From contig NW_019029002.1 in assembly GCF_002105155.1 (NCBI RefSeq), positions 124,001-188,000 of the forward strand: 64,000 nucleotides of DNA, in the 5' to 3' direction. The position numbers were made by a program, and so were the translations under genes. Source of the DNA: Lobosporangium transversale (Eukaryota; Mortierellomycota; Mortierellomycetes; Mortierellales; Mortierellaceae). Within the stretch, counting starts at the first letter, position 1, and the number at the start of each line of letters is the position of its first letter. The notes under the pieces were generated by a model. That model had not been told where the DNA came from. It saw only the letters and a list, made by a program, of their open reading frames with translations, and made no database searches. Below, in pieces: positions 31,900 through 44,902 of the stretch.

Positions 31900-33112
31900 G
31901 GCAGTTTATGTGAGTTTGGTCTGTGTGTACGGATGTAAGAGGAGTAAGAGATACTATAGGAAAGTAAAGTAAGCAAAGAGAGCCCTGAGGTTAAATGGGG
32001 TACTTTGTGTTACTCGGCTGTGCTGGTGCAGTCAATGAGCAAGGAAAATGAGCGCAGTCGTAAGAAAGGATTGATCACTCACATGCTCTGAATAATCAAC
32101 GTAAGCAACTCAAAGCCAGCTGACAGTAATGAGAAGAGCAGAGAGGAAAAGAAAGGGAGAGTGTGTGTATATGTCACTGATGACAGAGCATATGCAATCA
32201 CAAGACTCTGATGGTGACTTTTGGCAACAAAAGACCAAAGAGGTAAATAGGTTCAGGCACGGCCAACAGTTTCAGTTGTAGCTGCAGGGATGAAAGGGGT
32301 CAACTGGTGATGAACGATATTCTTAAAAAGAAGGTGCCCAGATGGGACCAAAAGATGATAAAGATGGTAGGCCGAGGGAAGAGGGGTTTCAGTTCCGGAT
32401 GTGAGTAAGAATAATAAGGCTTTTTTTTTTTGCAAATTTTCCAGGGGTTTAAGAAATATGAGTGGCTGATTTGTGGCAGTATTATTAAAAAGTGAGACAG
32501 GCAATAAGGAAAGAAGAGTCAAGTATGAATGTATGAATGAGAATCAACGAATGGACGAATGAATAAGTGAAAGTGATTAGGAATACTAAACGACGGAGTA
32601 GATGAGTGGGGGTGGGAGTGAGAGTAAGTGAGGGTGAAAAGGTGAGGCAAAGAAGAGGAGAGGAGTGTAGAGGAGTGTAGAGGAGTGTAGAGGAGTGTAG
32701 AGTAGAGGTGAGGGGGAATGAAAAAGACCAAAAGGAAAATAAAAAGAAATTTTGATGCAAAGACCTTTCCATCCCACCAGTCATATCGCCACTCAACAAA
32801 CTAATCAGCATCCCGGCAAGGCATTTTTTCCTTACTCGAGAATGCAGACTATTGATTATTGTGTGACAGCGAACGTTTTAGTGCATAGAATACAGCTTGT
32901 GGGCGCTTACATGTGTAGACCATGTGTTGGCCCGATCATTAAAAAATAAATTAGGACATGAATAAGATGAACTTGGGCAAAAAGGCTAGACTGGAAGCAC
33001 CCTCATTCAATCATCCTTGTCAATGTTATATATATATTTCAAATGGTTTGATGCGTTAACAATGATAATGCTTTATATGATTAATATGATTACATTCATT
33101 GAAGTTTGGTTC
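31900..33112. other. Intergenic region between KCH1-like and SUV3
   Basis: It holds the promoter of the K+ transporter gene and the 3' end of SUV3. Apart from a 10-bp tandem repeat (32661-32700) and G/A-rich DNA I see nothing functional. Confidence 0.5.
32661..32700 (+). repeat. 10-bp tandem repeat, four units
   Basis: The unit AGGAGTGTAG occurs four times without interruption, with partial units on both sides. It lies about 760 nt upstream of the K+ transporter start on that gene's strand. Confidence 0.9.
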
Positions 33113-35750
33113 CTAACTTTGTTGGGTTGAGGGTGCCTCTGTGGATGCACCGGCATTACTACCAACACTTGACCCAGCTTTTGGTACTTTTGGTACTTTT
33201 GGTACTTTTGCAGCTTTTGCAGTCTTTGCTTTCTTCTTGTCTTCAATCTTTTGCACTCTCTTGTGATCCTTCTCTTTCAATGCAATTTCAATTAAGTCTT
33301 CGCAGCGTTTCTTGCGTTTGCTCGCATCACTTTCAATTCCACCCTGCATCACAGCTGGGAAACGTTGACTAGTTTTTGTTAAACAAATTGTGTCAGCTGT
33401 GGGATATGCATGCATGTGTGCGTGGGCCTCCTGTAAAGCCCCACTAATGATTCGTTTCAAACCCTCCTTTTTTTTTTTTTTTTTTTTTTTAAGTATAGTT
33501 TACCTCAGCCACAGATAGAGCATGATGATACGATGAGTTGTTTCAAGATGCTTCAGCTCCATCAACTTATCGTCTTTCTTAGCTTTTTCTTTTGGCAAAT
33601 TTGCAACCTCGTCAATTGTCAAAGGCCTGCCTGTACTGACAGCTCGCGCCATCTTTTGAGCAGCAGCGACGACAAAAATGTCGCGTGTTTGGATAGGAGC
33701 AGACGTAAATGGTATCCGTATGCGCACTGGTAAATTTATATGATCCAAGACTTCTGCTGATTGCTTAAGGGTGTGAATTCAAAAAAGCAAATGGGTCAAT
33801 CAGACTGTAGTGAAATTGTGGCCAAGACAATAGCAAATATGCATGTCAAAGGGTTGATCTCGAGAGAGACAAATGCTTGCAGAAAGGCAATGGAAGTTGG
33901 TAAGGAATGTAAATAGAGGCTACTTACAATCATGTTTTTGAGCAGTGATGGGAAGAACAGCCTCGAATTCAAGCTCATCATTTCAAACATCTTGAGGACA
34001 TGGGAGAAGGGAGCACCTGGCATCTGAACAGAAAACTCCTCAATTTTTTCAGGAAGTGGTTGGATCCCTGCACGCTGAAAATTAAAAAGGAAACAATGTA
34101 AACAAATAAATCTGAAGCATTCCCCTACCCCTGCATAATAAAATTTTAAAAATCTCCATACCGGAATTTCAATCATCGGGGTGGCTAATGCTCTTTTGAG
34201 AATTGGGATATCGCTCTGGAGCAGCGTGGTTGCCTTTCCAATAGCATATTCCGTTCCAAATCGGCCTGCTCGCCCTGCAATCTGTTTGATCTGAGTCAAG
34301 CTCAGCTGCCGTACGTTCTGACCATCAAACTTTTCGAGAGCCTCAAAAATAATCCTCCGGATATTTCTAAGGAGATTTAAAACAAAACAAAACAAAAAAA
34401 AAAAAAAAAAAAAAAAAAAATTATGGACACACGCTGACGCAATATTGGAAAAAGTCCAAAACTTTAAGGGAAACACGTACAGATTCAGTCCCATGCCAAT
34501 AGCATCACTGGCTACAAGAACATCATATCCACTTGTAGGGTCATTAAAAAGCTTTGCTTGAGCTGAACGACTCTCTGGCGGTAAACCACCATAGGCAACA
34601 GCACATCGAAGCCCTGTCTCTGCTTCGATGGCCTGTTTGAGCATAAAGATGTTCTTTCTCGAGAATGTCACAACGCAATCGCCTTTTTGAACTTTCTTCA
34701 GATTTCCTCGGAGACTTTCGTCCTGCACTTCTAGTTTGCTTAATCGATCATATCGGTTGACAATTACTTCCTCATTGGTTAACTTGCAAATATTCTCTAC
34801 CAACTTCACTACTGTAGGCTCGCCGCACAGATGGATTTCCTTTGCGGGCAAACCCAATAGGGCAGCAGTCCATGCCCAACCTCTTTCTGGATCCGCCAGC
34901 ATTTGAATCTCGTCAATGACTGCAACATCTATCCTTCTCTCAAAGCTCACCATCTCAACTGTGCATGAGGTGACCTTAGCAGCATAAGGCATAGGCTCCC
35001 CCTTTTCATTATAAACTCCATACCGCCGTTCTTCCCCTGTCACCAAGTTGCAGGGAGTTCCCGATGCATTCATTCGATCAAAGATCTCATGCGCTAGTAG
35101 TCGCAGTGGTGATAGATAGGCGCCACTTTCTGCTTCTCGTAGTTTGATCAGTGCATTGTGTGTTTTCCCAGAATTGGTGGGTCCAACATGCATTATAATT
35201 TTCCTATTGTGGATCCAAAGTGTTTAATTCTTTTCAATCAATCATAACGATGCACTTTAAAAAAAAGGAAAAACAAAAAGGCTCGGTCTGCTTTTTACCT
35301 CTTCAATAACCTTGCACGTGGAGTCCATTCAGCTGGGTGTCGAAGATCTGCAATTTCTCGCATCCGAGAGAGCCGTGATTGTGTTTCTAATGGAAGCATG
35401 CCCTCACTCTCGACGAAAAAAGCGTGCCACAGTGCTTTGTCTAGTTTGCTAGCGATGGCCTCCTCTCTTGTCACTCCCATGGTTCTGAATGTCATACCAA
35501 CTTCCAATGAATCCTTAGCCATAATACCAATCATCTTCTTGTTTACAGCTGCAATTTCGCCATCAATAGCCTTTTCACTAAATTTGATGATCAGCTCTTT
35601 AGCTTTATCTCTAGGCGTCCCCAGTGATTCCAGTAACCCCTGCATTCCATGAGGAAGTATAAACCTTTCGAGTGCTTTTTTCAGTGCTGAAAAAAAAAAA
35701 AAAAAAAAAAAAAACAATGCACTGATATTTTAGCAAACCAAAACGTATCA

Positions 35751-35782
<32 letters not shown>

Positions 35783-36102
35783 CCTGCTTGTTCCCAATGC
35801 GGATTGAATTCCAATCCGCCGAATGGTCTCCCTCTGCTTTCCAATGCACTCCTATACTGTGGTCTCGGGGAGAAATCTGTCGGATCGCGGGGGAGCCGCG
35901 AGGATTTGGCCACATGACGGAAACGACAAAAGATAATAGCAGGAGGCCTTGCTTTAATTCTGGTATTGAGCGGGTAAAGGCCATTAATGGCACAACACCG
36001 TGATAAAGAAGGTGAAGCCGAGACATTTGCATGGCCTGTAGGCGTAATGAGTGTGCGCCCAACGCAGTGGCGGAGATTCGCTGACGCAGTTATGGGTAGC
36101 AT
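33113..36102 (-). CDS. SUV3: Mitochondrial ATP-dependent RNA helicase SUV3
   Basis: Seven exons (36102-35784, 35686-35299, 35203-34481, 34366-34162, 34074-33928, 33763-33504, 33368-33113) join in frame to 765 residues. The ATG at 36102 starts a basic presequence. The helicase core begins at about residue 237: Walker A MHVGPTNSGKTHNAL (G243-T250), VTGEERRYG, motif II VAVIDEIQML, GLPPESRSAQAKLFND, SDAIGMGLNLNIRRIIF and motif VI QIAGRAGRFG. The C-terminal SUV3 domain includes WLSQRFP. The enzyme unwinds RNA for the mitochondrial degradosome. The end is lysine-rich, with a threefold VPK repeat (33181-33208) and a Ser/Thr tail. Intron 1 begins GT then A25 and exon 2 follows a T-rich acceptor. The 5' side is divergent from the M20 peptidase gene. 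Confidence 0.95.
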
Positions 36103-36932
36103 CGCAATAAAAAGTTCGAATGGAGAGAGATGCAAGAGCCACAGGAAGCGATCAAGCCCACTGAACAAAAGCACTGTTTATTCTACCATTTATAGGTTGC
36201 AAGAACAGTCACTTGCGCCACCAATTGTTGAATCTGGGCTTTTATCAATTCGTTTATTAACATATACGCGTCCTTCTGCTACTGTTGCCCTTGTCATCTG
36301 TAGTTGCATTCGATCAAAATAGTACAATAGCTCCGTAGCTCTCATCCTTTCTCCTTTCTTTTTTATCGGTAAAGTAGCTACGAAACGTGAGATGCTAAAC
36401 CCACTCATGCTATGCCTTTAATAATTTTTGTGTCTTAAAGGGAAGCCAATTACTCAGCATTGAGAATTTGAACAAGATCACTTGCACAGCCTCACCGGTC
36501 CTAACGCCTTGTATAATGGACATGTATTTCAATTGTATCAATTCTTGAATAGAGAGTAGATCGAAACTACAGCGTGAGAAAATTTTCCTCAACAAACCTT
36601 AAATCGTTACGGTTCCATGGTCGTGGAGCTCTAGGTTTTGAATTTTGACTCAGCGAGAATTAATCTCAAGAATCTGACGATCTTTCCATGTAATTGACGG
36701 GCGACCCGGAAATATGTGCAAGCGTAAAGTTCCTTGTTGTGATTCTACAGTATGGGTAGGATGGTTCCACAGTTTGGATTGCTCACATTGCGCAAGTGGA
36801 GAAGTAGAGATGGGCTATCTATGCGCCCAAATTGCCTGTCACATGCTCGATCCTCCTCTACCTTTCTCTTTTCTGCTCTTTTTTTTTTTTTTTCTTGTAC
36901 ATTCGTTCTCTTTATTTGAAAAGTAAAACATC

Positions 36933-38319
36933 ATGACAACCAAGGAATCTGCTCAGGAACTCCTTGCATTTCACAAGGGACTTGTGTCCATCCCTTGCAT
37001 CACTGAGAACGAATCACCATGTACAAAATACATTCATGAATATCTCACCAAGCTTGGCTATACTGTTGAACTTCAGGAGATTGCTCCAGGGCGTGAGAAT
37101 GTCCTTGCATACTTGGGCAAAAATCGCAATCCTCGTGTCTTGTTCAATACTCATATCGATGTCGTTCCACCTTATATCGATTACCGTGAGGATGAAGAAA
37201 ATGTCTATGGACGTGGTTCCAGTGATGCCAAAGGTTGCATGGCCGCTCAGGTTCGGGCTGTTGAGGAATTGAGAAAGGAGGGCAAGATCAACGAGGGAGA
37301 CGTTGGATTCTTATTTGTCGTTGGCGAGGAAGTCGATCATATCGGGATGGTGGTATGTTTTGTTTTCATCTCCCAACTTTTCTTGTTCTTTTTTTTTTTT
37401 TTTTTTAAAAAAAAAATCATATTTCGTTCTCTTCCGTATCTAATGGCCCATCATAGAAAGCGAATGGCCTCGGACTTACTCCAGACTACCTCATTGTCGG
37501 AGAGCCAACGGAATCACGGCTGGCCCTGGGGCATAAGGGAGTCTTGCGCCTCAATATCAGGATTGAGGGCAAAGCGGGTAATTATTTATTTCCAACTCTT
37601 CGATAGAAAAAACAATGGATAAAAGTTAAATACCGATCTTCCTTTATATCACGCGTTAATTCTCTTTTTGATCCTTTCCATCTTTTTGACTCCATAATAG
37701 CTCATAGTGGCTACCCCGAGCTTGGAGTGAGTGCCAATGATAAGTTGATCGATATTCTCTACAAGCTGAAGTCATTGGTAAGAAGGCTACAATTTCGATA
37801 TTTAATATTCATTTAGTAAAAAGCAATCAGACTCATTTTTTATATTATTTTTATTATTATTTTTTAATTTTTAAACAGGATCTTCCTAAAGATGACTACT
37901 TTGGTCAAACCACATTAAATATTGGCACAATCAACGGAGGACTTGCTGCCAACATCGTCCCCGCGTTTGCCACTGCGGGCATCTCGTTCCGTATCGCCAC
38001 TTCAACTCAAGAAGTGTTGGATTTAGTTGAGAAGGTGATTCCAAAGGAGCAACAGCTGAAGGACAAGATTTCAATCGAGCGCTTGACCTGCTGGGAACCA
38101 GTACGATGCCATTCTGTCCCTGGTTTCGAGACCTTCGTTGCTAATTACTTTACAGATATTCCATCCTTCTTGACTGCTAAACATTCTTTGTTGTTCGGTC
38201 CTGGCAGCATCCTCTGTGCTCATGCTCCTCATGAATATATTAATAAGAAAGAATTAATTGCCGCTGTTGGAAGCTACAAGGACATTGTCTTGAAACTGTT
38301 TGCTGAAGGCCAGCAATAG
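36933..38319 (+). CDS. M20 metallopeptidase, probable acetylornithine deacetylase
   Basis: Exons 36933-37352, 37457-37577, 37701-37777 and 37879-38319 join to 352 residues. Metal-binding motifs of the ArgE/DapE/ACY1/CPG2 (M20) family are present: FNTHIDVVPPY (His), GRGSSDAKGCMAAQ (Asp), FVVGEEVDHIGM (Glu-Glu), LIVGEPTES and the late His in CAHAPHEYI. HSGYPELGVSAN marks the dimerisation domain. The pattern NTHIDVVPPY with YGRGSSDAKG resembles eukaryotic acetylornithine deacetylase-like proteins, which would place it in arginine metabolism, but substrate cannot be read from sequence. There is no targeting signal, so it is probably cytosolic. The exon 1 donor could be GTGGTA or GTATGT; the second is chosen. 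Confidence 0.85.
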
Positions 38320-38560
38320 TCAAATAGCATAGGCTTATTAGAGACAAAGATAATATAAACTTAGACAGAGCAATGCCTTGTATTCATTAAATTGCAAAGA
38401 GTCTTGTCCGGGTCACTCTTTTCAATTGTCATCATTCCCAAAAGAGTTCATAGCCTCAAAAACACAGTATCATATGAGAGGAATGTAGTGAATTACTTTT
38501 TATATCACAGATATTATAATATATGGTCATTAGCTGTTATTCTTTTTTTGAATGCTCAGA

Positions 38561-41500
38561 TCATGATCGTACTACATCCTCTTCTGTCGCCTCTTCTTCC
38601 TCTGATGCTTCACCCATGCCTGAAATTTCAACGAATGAATCTTCAATTTTGCCTGCCAACTCCTGCTCTAATGTTTTTGTAAATGAGTTCGTTCCATTTA
38701 TGGCTCCAAATGTGTTGATAGTTAGTGAGGATATATGATGGGGCAGTGGTATGGGGGATGAAGAGCTAGAAGACGAAGGCGACAACAATTCTTGTTCCAG
38801 CGAGAGTTGCTGTAGATCTCCATCTACTTTCCTCATTTGAGTTGTCAGGAAATAACCTGCTGTAGAGGGATTATAGAGTGGTGAAGATGCTGATGGTGAC
38901 GGTGATGGTAATGGCGATGACAAAGTTGACGACGATTGTGGTGGAGCTGCAGTAGATATCAAGCGTTCTGAAGAGGCAACAGGTAATACAGGCCGTTGTT
39001 GATCTCCATCATTCTCACGCAGGTGTCGCCTACGTCCTAAGACATCTTTCAACTCATGCACCATCTTTGTAGAATCATAAGCCTGTTCTTTCCGGAACTC
39101 TTCCTGTTCCCGTAATAGCTTTTGCTGCTTTATCCGCTCAGCTCGAGTCATCTTCATACCATCAGATCCAACAAAACCTGCCCGCCGAGAAATATCCCCG
39201 CTGCCGCCCGCTTCTGTTTCTGTTGAAGCTTCCCAAGTTTCTTCGCGCATAGATGCCAAATACATAAGATGCTGTGGATCCTCAAAATGTTCTACAGAGT
39301 CAGTGACAGGTATCATGATCCCGTGTGTTCCATCACAATCGTTACGATCCGAACCGTCGAGGTTATTATCATGTTTTCCTTGCTCTTCCGCCATTGATCT
39401 TGCAGGTGACGGCTCAAAAACGTTGTTCAGTGCCATTTTCCCGAGTTGCCATTCCGTAGCCATCATGCTGATATCCTGACTGATTGAATCAAACTGCAAT
39501 TCCAGTAACTGACGTTTTTCCGCATCTGCTGGCTCTAAATAATTATTATAATAAAAAAATCAGTTCTCATATACCTGCAATTGATATAAAGCTAAAATAA
39601 TCACTGATCATAAAAGACTTTTTTTTTTTTTTTAATTTTCCTAAGCATAAGAAAACAAAATACCAACTCACCTTGCTTAATCGTTTCCTTAATGTCCTCA
39701 TTACAGATAAATAGTTTGGCCTGTACGCCGCGAACATGATGCTCCAAGAGCGCGAGACGCTGTACAAATGGCTGTAATTGCTTATCCTGAACGGTGTTTC
39801 CACCTTTGGTGCTTTGAGTATCAATTCTAGGCAGGGTATCTAGATATTTTCAGAAGATATGTCCACGATTAAGAAAATTAGATACCTCTATTATTGCGAT
39901 ATATATTTAAAGCCTCCATCTGATTTAGCTTCTGTTTCTTGTTTGATGTATTACATAATTCAGAGTCCAATACTTTGCTGAGTTCATCAACAACAGATTC
40001 GATTCCGACAACACCTTCATGAAGCACATCTCGCACGACTGTCCAGTTTTGATCATAGTCTTTCAAAGCATTCAATCCTTGACGTCCTTTGCGACTCTTG
40101 CGACGGATTGACAGTAGCTCACAGAGAAACTCGCGTCGTTGACAGTGCATCCGCTGAAAGTTTTTTCTCAGTTGTTCCAATGAGGTCATTTCTAGCGAAC
40201 CCCCTGTCAAAGTTGGGGAGCCATTAGGATTGTTGTTATTAGTAGAGTATGTGCTTGTGCGTGGTGAAATCGTGGCTGAGGCTGTTCCATTGTCAGAATC
40301 TTCTCCTTCTGATGCTGACCATAAAGTATGATGTCGTCGAGAAGTCCTTTTATCAGATGCATGCAATGAATCATCAATATTCAACTGATATATATTGTTA
40401 TGTCCATGGCGACTACTGGGTCTGCTGTTCTGTCTTGAAGATCCTGTCATTGTACGGCTGCGTCGTTTAGACAACGAATTTTGTCGGATATGATTCGAAA
40501 ACGATGAAGGCAAGGGTGGATATTGTTCTGAGGTAGGCGAGGAAGTTAAAATTAAGCGGTCGTTTTCAGTCACAGTGTTGGTATCATGACCATGTGGTGT
40601 AGCAAAACCATGGTGGTGTTCATGGGGCCAAGGTGTAATCGGACTTTCACCATCAAGGCCTCCTCCAGGTGAGCCGGGCCGTGGTGATGGTGTGACATTA
40701 TACATATCTAAAAGGGTACTAAGCCTTTTGTGATCAATATGGGATTGGAGTGTCTCAGTAGAGCGCTGGAACAAAGCTCCACTTTTGGCCAGGGCAGCCA
40801 CCAGCTGTGCGCGCACGATATTGCAACGACGTGTCTTGGAAGCTTGCTCGATGCGCGAAATGGGGGCGAGAGGGGTGGATAGTCGATAACCTCTTGAGAC
40901 GAGCTCGATCTCTTGAATAACCATGATGGCTCGATTGACCTTGGCGTCAAGTGACTGGCAGTGGTTGACAAGAAGTTGCAGAGATCGGAGTGCCTGGTTT
41001 TGGGTAGTCTGAATGTTTCTCCGTTGCTATTTTGTTTCCGAATGTGTCGTATCAAAAGGATGCACATAAAAGTCAATCAATGAAATGAACATGTGCAGCG
41101 GCTCGACTTACCAGAATCCGAAGAATCCATGCAGATGATGCTAAAGCAAGGGATACAGCGGTTGGTCGGCTGAGCAGCGGCCTCAACCACGATATCCTTC
41201 CTGCTCTGGTCCGATTCAGGACTGACCGAGCCACAAGTGTTACCAAAGTACCAAAGCCCAAGGCATATCCAAACCGACCGGGGTTGAATTTATATGTGTA
41301 TTCGACTGTCATAGGAATATCTGTGCGGCGACCACGCTCATGCGCATGCACTGTTACTGCTCGATTGAGAAATGGTGAAGTACAGATAAAGTACTTGAAG
41401 CGCTCTTCAAACTCGGCATCCTCAGTGTCCGATGTAGAAGACGAAAATGTGTGCTAAATAGCAAAAATAAGCGTATAGTGTGAGGTACGCATTCGCAAAG

Positions 41501-41931
41501 TAAGAGGTTAGTTTAATCATGAATAAGATATGGGGATAGCATGGGAGAGGTCTGCTGTGCGGTTGTTCAAATGGTAAGACAATCCGGGAACTGAAAGAAC
41601 CACCAATGCATGAGTATTACCGTCAAATACTCTACAAGATGCGTGAACATGTCGGCGGCATTATGTGCAAGACGAAGTCCGATAGGTTCTGGGGGCGGGT
41701 CAGGATCATGAACAGGCATTGCAGTGTGCCGCAAATCCATTCCATGCTGTTCACTTTGTATCTCTGAATAACAGATATCCACAAGAAAGAAAAGAAAAGA
41801 CGTTGGCAATATGTCAGTTTTTTCCTCCCTAGTACGCTCTTTGTGAACCAAACTAGTAAAGTAGAAACACGGTTAATACCTTGTAAATAATGGGCCAGAG
41901 GCGAATCCTCGTAGACGACAATGTCGGCCAT
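38561..41931 (-). CDS. Vezatin/Inp2-like family protein
   Basis: Six exons (41931-41880, 41763-41621, 41453-41112, 41026-39886, 39839-39672, 39534-38561) join to 939 residues. Two hydrophobic segments at about residues 115-170 (FGYALGFGTLVTLVARSV and PTAVSLALASSAWILRIL) are followed by the vezatin-type motif IQEIELVSRGYRLSTPLAPISRIEQ. This is the conserved core of the family that includes animal vezatin and yeast Inp2, a peroxisomal receptor for myosin V. The rest is Ser-rich disordered sequence, a coiled-coil-prone Lys/Arg/Glu segment (RAERIKQQKLLREQEEFRK) and an acidic end (EASEEEEATEEDV). A membrane-anchored myosin adaptor is the likely role. It is convergent with the M20 gene (241 nt between stops). 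Family placement is fairly sure, organelle is not. Confidence 0.75.
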
Positions 41932-44902
41932 AAGGAGTGCTATTCAGGCTAAAATCCAGATCCAGGTCGAGGGACAGGAACAAGAATAGAAGTTGCTTAT
42001 TTTTTTTCTGTTTATTTCAGTTATTCAGTTGCCGCTCAACAAGTAAATTGCGGAAAGGAGCCCCTCGGTAAAGAGAGAGTATCGAGTCAGTTTATGGCTG
42101 TTGTTGAGAAGGGAGGAGAGAGAAGTAATGAGAAAAGGAGGTTATGAGGAGGGAGGGAGAGAGAGCAAGAGAGAGGGGAGCAAGACACGAGAGGATTGAA
42201 TGAATGGATGTGAAGAATGAAGTGTGCTGATCTGTTAATGGATGGAAACAAAAACACAAATTGAAACAAGAGGAAGAAGCAGTGCAAATTAACACATTGT
42301 AATGCAATCTTTATTCTGCAAAGGCTGATCATGAGACTTCTCGATGAATGGCATGGTCTTCAAGTAAAAGTAACAAAAACCATATCCCAACGGTGTATTT
42401 AAGCTACAGCATCCTATTTCAGGAACAAAAGCATGCCTCCCTCTCTTTTTTTTAAAAAAGCCTCTTTTATCGTACTGTGGAATCAAATGGATGGCGATCC
42501 TTCTCACTATGTGTTCTACATCGGCAACTCCAGATTGCCTCCGCTAGCCCCTTTTTTTCTCTTGAAAGAAAAAGGTTACTTTGCCCGGACCCCACAGCAT
42601 TTTGTCACACGAACCAAATAGACCCTATTCACCTGTTGTTTCAATGACCTCTAAAATGGAGGAGTCATCATCGATTTTACTCCACAGTCTGATTAGCTAT
42701 TAAGCAGTTTACCATTTGAAGCTCACAGCATGACGAGCATGAACCAAGGGGTCGTATCCTACGTCTTTACCTTCACAGAGCCGATGGATGTATTTCATGT
42801 TCACTAATGTAACGTAGACTACAAGAACGATTATTTTCACGTTCTTTGTGAGAGCCCTTGTCTATTTGAGTCTTGGCAGTTGGTCATCTGAAAATTCAGC
42901 ATTGTAAACCCGAAATAAATATTTACTTGACCACATTTTTTAGCTACTTCTTCTCTAATGGAAGATTAATAACTCTTGGTTACTTTAGTATGAGGATACA
43001 AAATCATTTATTTATCTGCAGAGGGAAAAGGAGCACAAGGGTTTTGATCGGGACCAAAAACAATTAATTAATTTATGATCCAATGCATCCGCATTGTCCA
43101 TCCATCCTCAGAACTTCTTAAAATAAAAAAATAAAAACTGTGGGTGATGACAATAGCATGCAGAGAGCCGCATGTATTGTTCTTCTAAATTACAATATCG
43201 GTGAGTTCACACATTGGATAGAGCATCAAAATAAGAAATTCTGCGCATGGAGAAAAGAACAAACGTAAATCGCATTCTTATTTCCTAATGGAGACAAGCC
43301 CTCTTCCATTCCTCCACTCCGGTGGCTGTGCGTCTGGGACGTCCACGACATCTTGGCGCATCAGTGTCAATGGAGCAATCATTTCTTTTGCCAGTTCAAG
43401 CCAATTTTAGATCCTTCTTTACGTACGGAGTTAGATTTCGCTTGTATCCTTTATTGGCAACATTGCGAAGAATATGAACAAAACTAAATCGAGGCAACAG
43501 TAGCTTCCTGTAGGAGCATGGATACGACTTCAAGCCATGCCACGTCTGTGTTTTTTATCATCTCTTTCTTCTCACTCTCAACATCCCTGCTCTCAGAATG
43601 CTCCTGCATGCAATGTTGCTTCTAAGCGACATGTTCAGCCATTTAATCCAAAACAATGGTTGACCGCACGAAGTTTTCTATACGTGATTATACCTGTGAT
43701 CATTAGCAATGATGTCTAACAATAAGAGAGGCTCATTGTGTTGCCAAAGCAAGTAATTATTATTGTCATTCTTTTTCTTGTTCCACTCTCCTTGACTCCT
43801 CTTTTCGTTCTCTCTTCCTTCCTTTCTTCCCTTTCTTCCTTTTTTTTTTCCACGATTGTCCCCTGAAAGGAGTCTGTTCTTTATCTGATGTTTGATGTTA
43901 GGATTAAAGATCGGCAGAGACACTCTGAGCCTTTAAAGGAAAACGCTCCTCTACTATATATCATTCTTTCACGATCATTCTTCTCCTTGCATGTGCTTAT
44001 TCTTCCTCCTCCCTTGAACTTTGCCTTCTGACCAGACATTTATTCCTTTTAAATATATACTGGTGAAAGCGGAAATAACAAGAAGCTTGAGTCAATTTTC
44101 TGTGGGATAAACAGGTGCCTTGTAAGTCTATCTCCTATAATTCTTTATGACAAGCCTCTCTTGTTAGTATTGTCCTCAGAGGCGTGTATGTCTCTCCCTA
44201 GAAAGGAGGTAGGAGGTGGGGAACCTACATTTACAGAACCCCTTTAGGTTCCATGTCTACTATGTTCGTGACAATAGATATAGGTGAGCGTGGTGCTATT
44301 CCATTCTTTCCTAAGAACGCTCGGCTATCCTTTGCTTCTTCTTTTTTTTTTTTTTTTTTTTTTTTATTTTTTTTTCTACAGAACAGAGAAAGTCATGAAA
44401 GCCATGCGAGTCCGATTCCTCTTTTTTTTATTTTTTATGTTTTTATTTTCATGGTCTGCTCATTGCTCTATCTTCCTTTCCTGGCCATTCGAATCTCATC
44501 TCGTCCCACCTATTCTTGTACCCGTTCGCGCGCTAGCCATACAATTTCTTCGATTAACGGAATTGAAAACCTTGAAACGATCAACTACAGTTCAACGCGC
44601 CTTGTTACGACCGCGTCCAAGCCATCTTTTTAAATACCTGACCTCCCTACACCTTCTTATCCTGCTTCCTCTTTCTTTTTCCCTTTCTACGACGATCAAG
44701 CTAACATTGTCTCATACGTACAGGTGTCTTCTCGCGTACGGCCCTTGTTAAGCTATTTATCTTTCACTCATCATCGACAAAAGCATCCTCCCGCAACCCA
44801 GTATTTCCTTGCTTACCCAATAATCCTATAGCTTCTCTGATCAAGGCACGATCGTTCTTTCGCCACATCCTGCGTTTTTCATCTCCCACCATTTAAAAAT
44901 TT
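41932..44902. other. Divergent intergenic region (vezatin-like / MYB)
   Basis: This 3-kb region separates two outward-facing genes. It shows a CT-rich promoter-like part near 43980-44900 with a T-tract at about 44342-44376. No frame resembles a known protein. Confidence 0.5.

Noticed and set aside
32253..32811. Minus-strand Leu/Ser/Thr-rich frames
   Set aside because: They result from the 10-bp tandem repeat and purine-rich DNA.
36103..36174. Upstream extension of SUV3
   Set aside because: The frame begins with a non-ATG codon; the first ATG at 36102 fits a mitochondrial presequence.
42087..42507. Minus-strand frames upstream of the vezatin-like gene
   Set aside because: Low-complexity F/S/L translations of GA-rich DNA, no homology signal.
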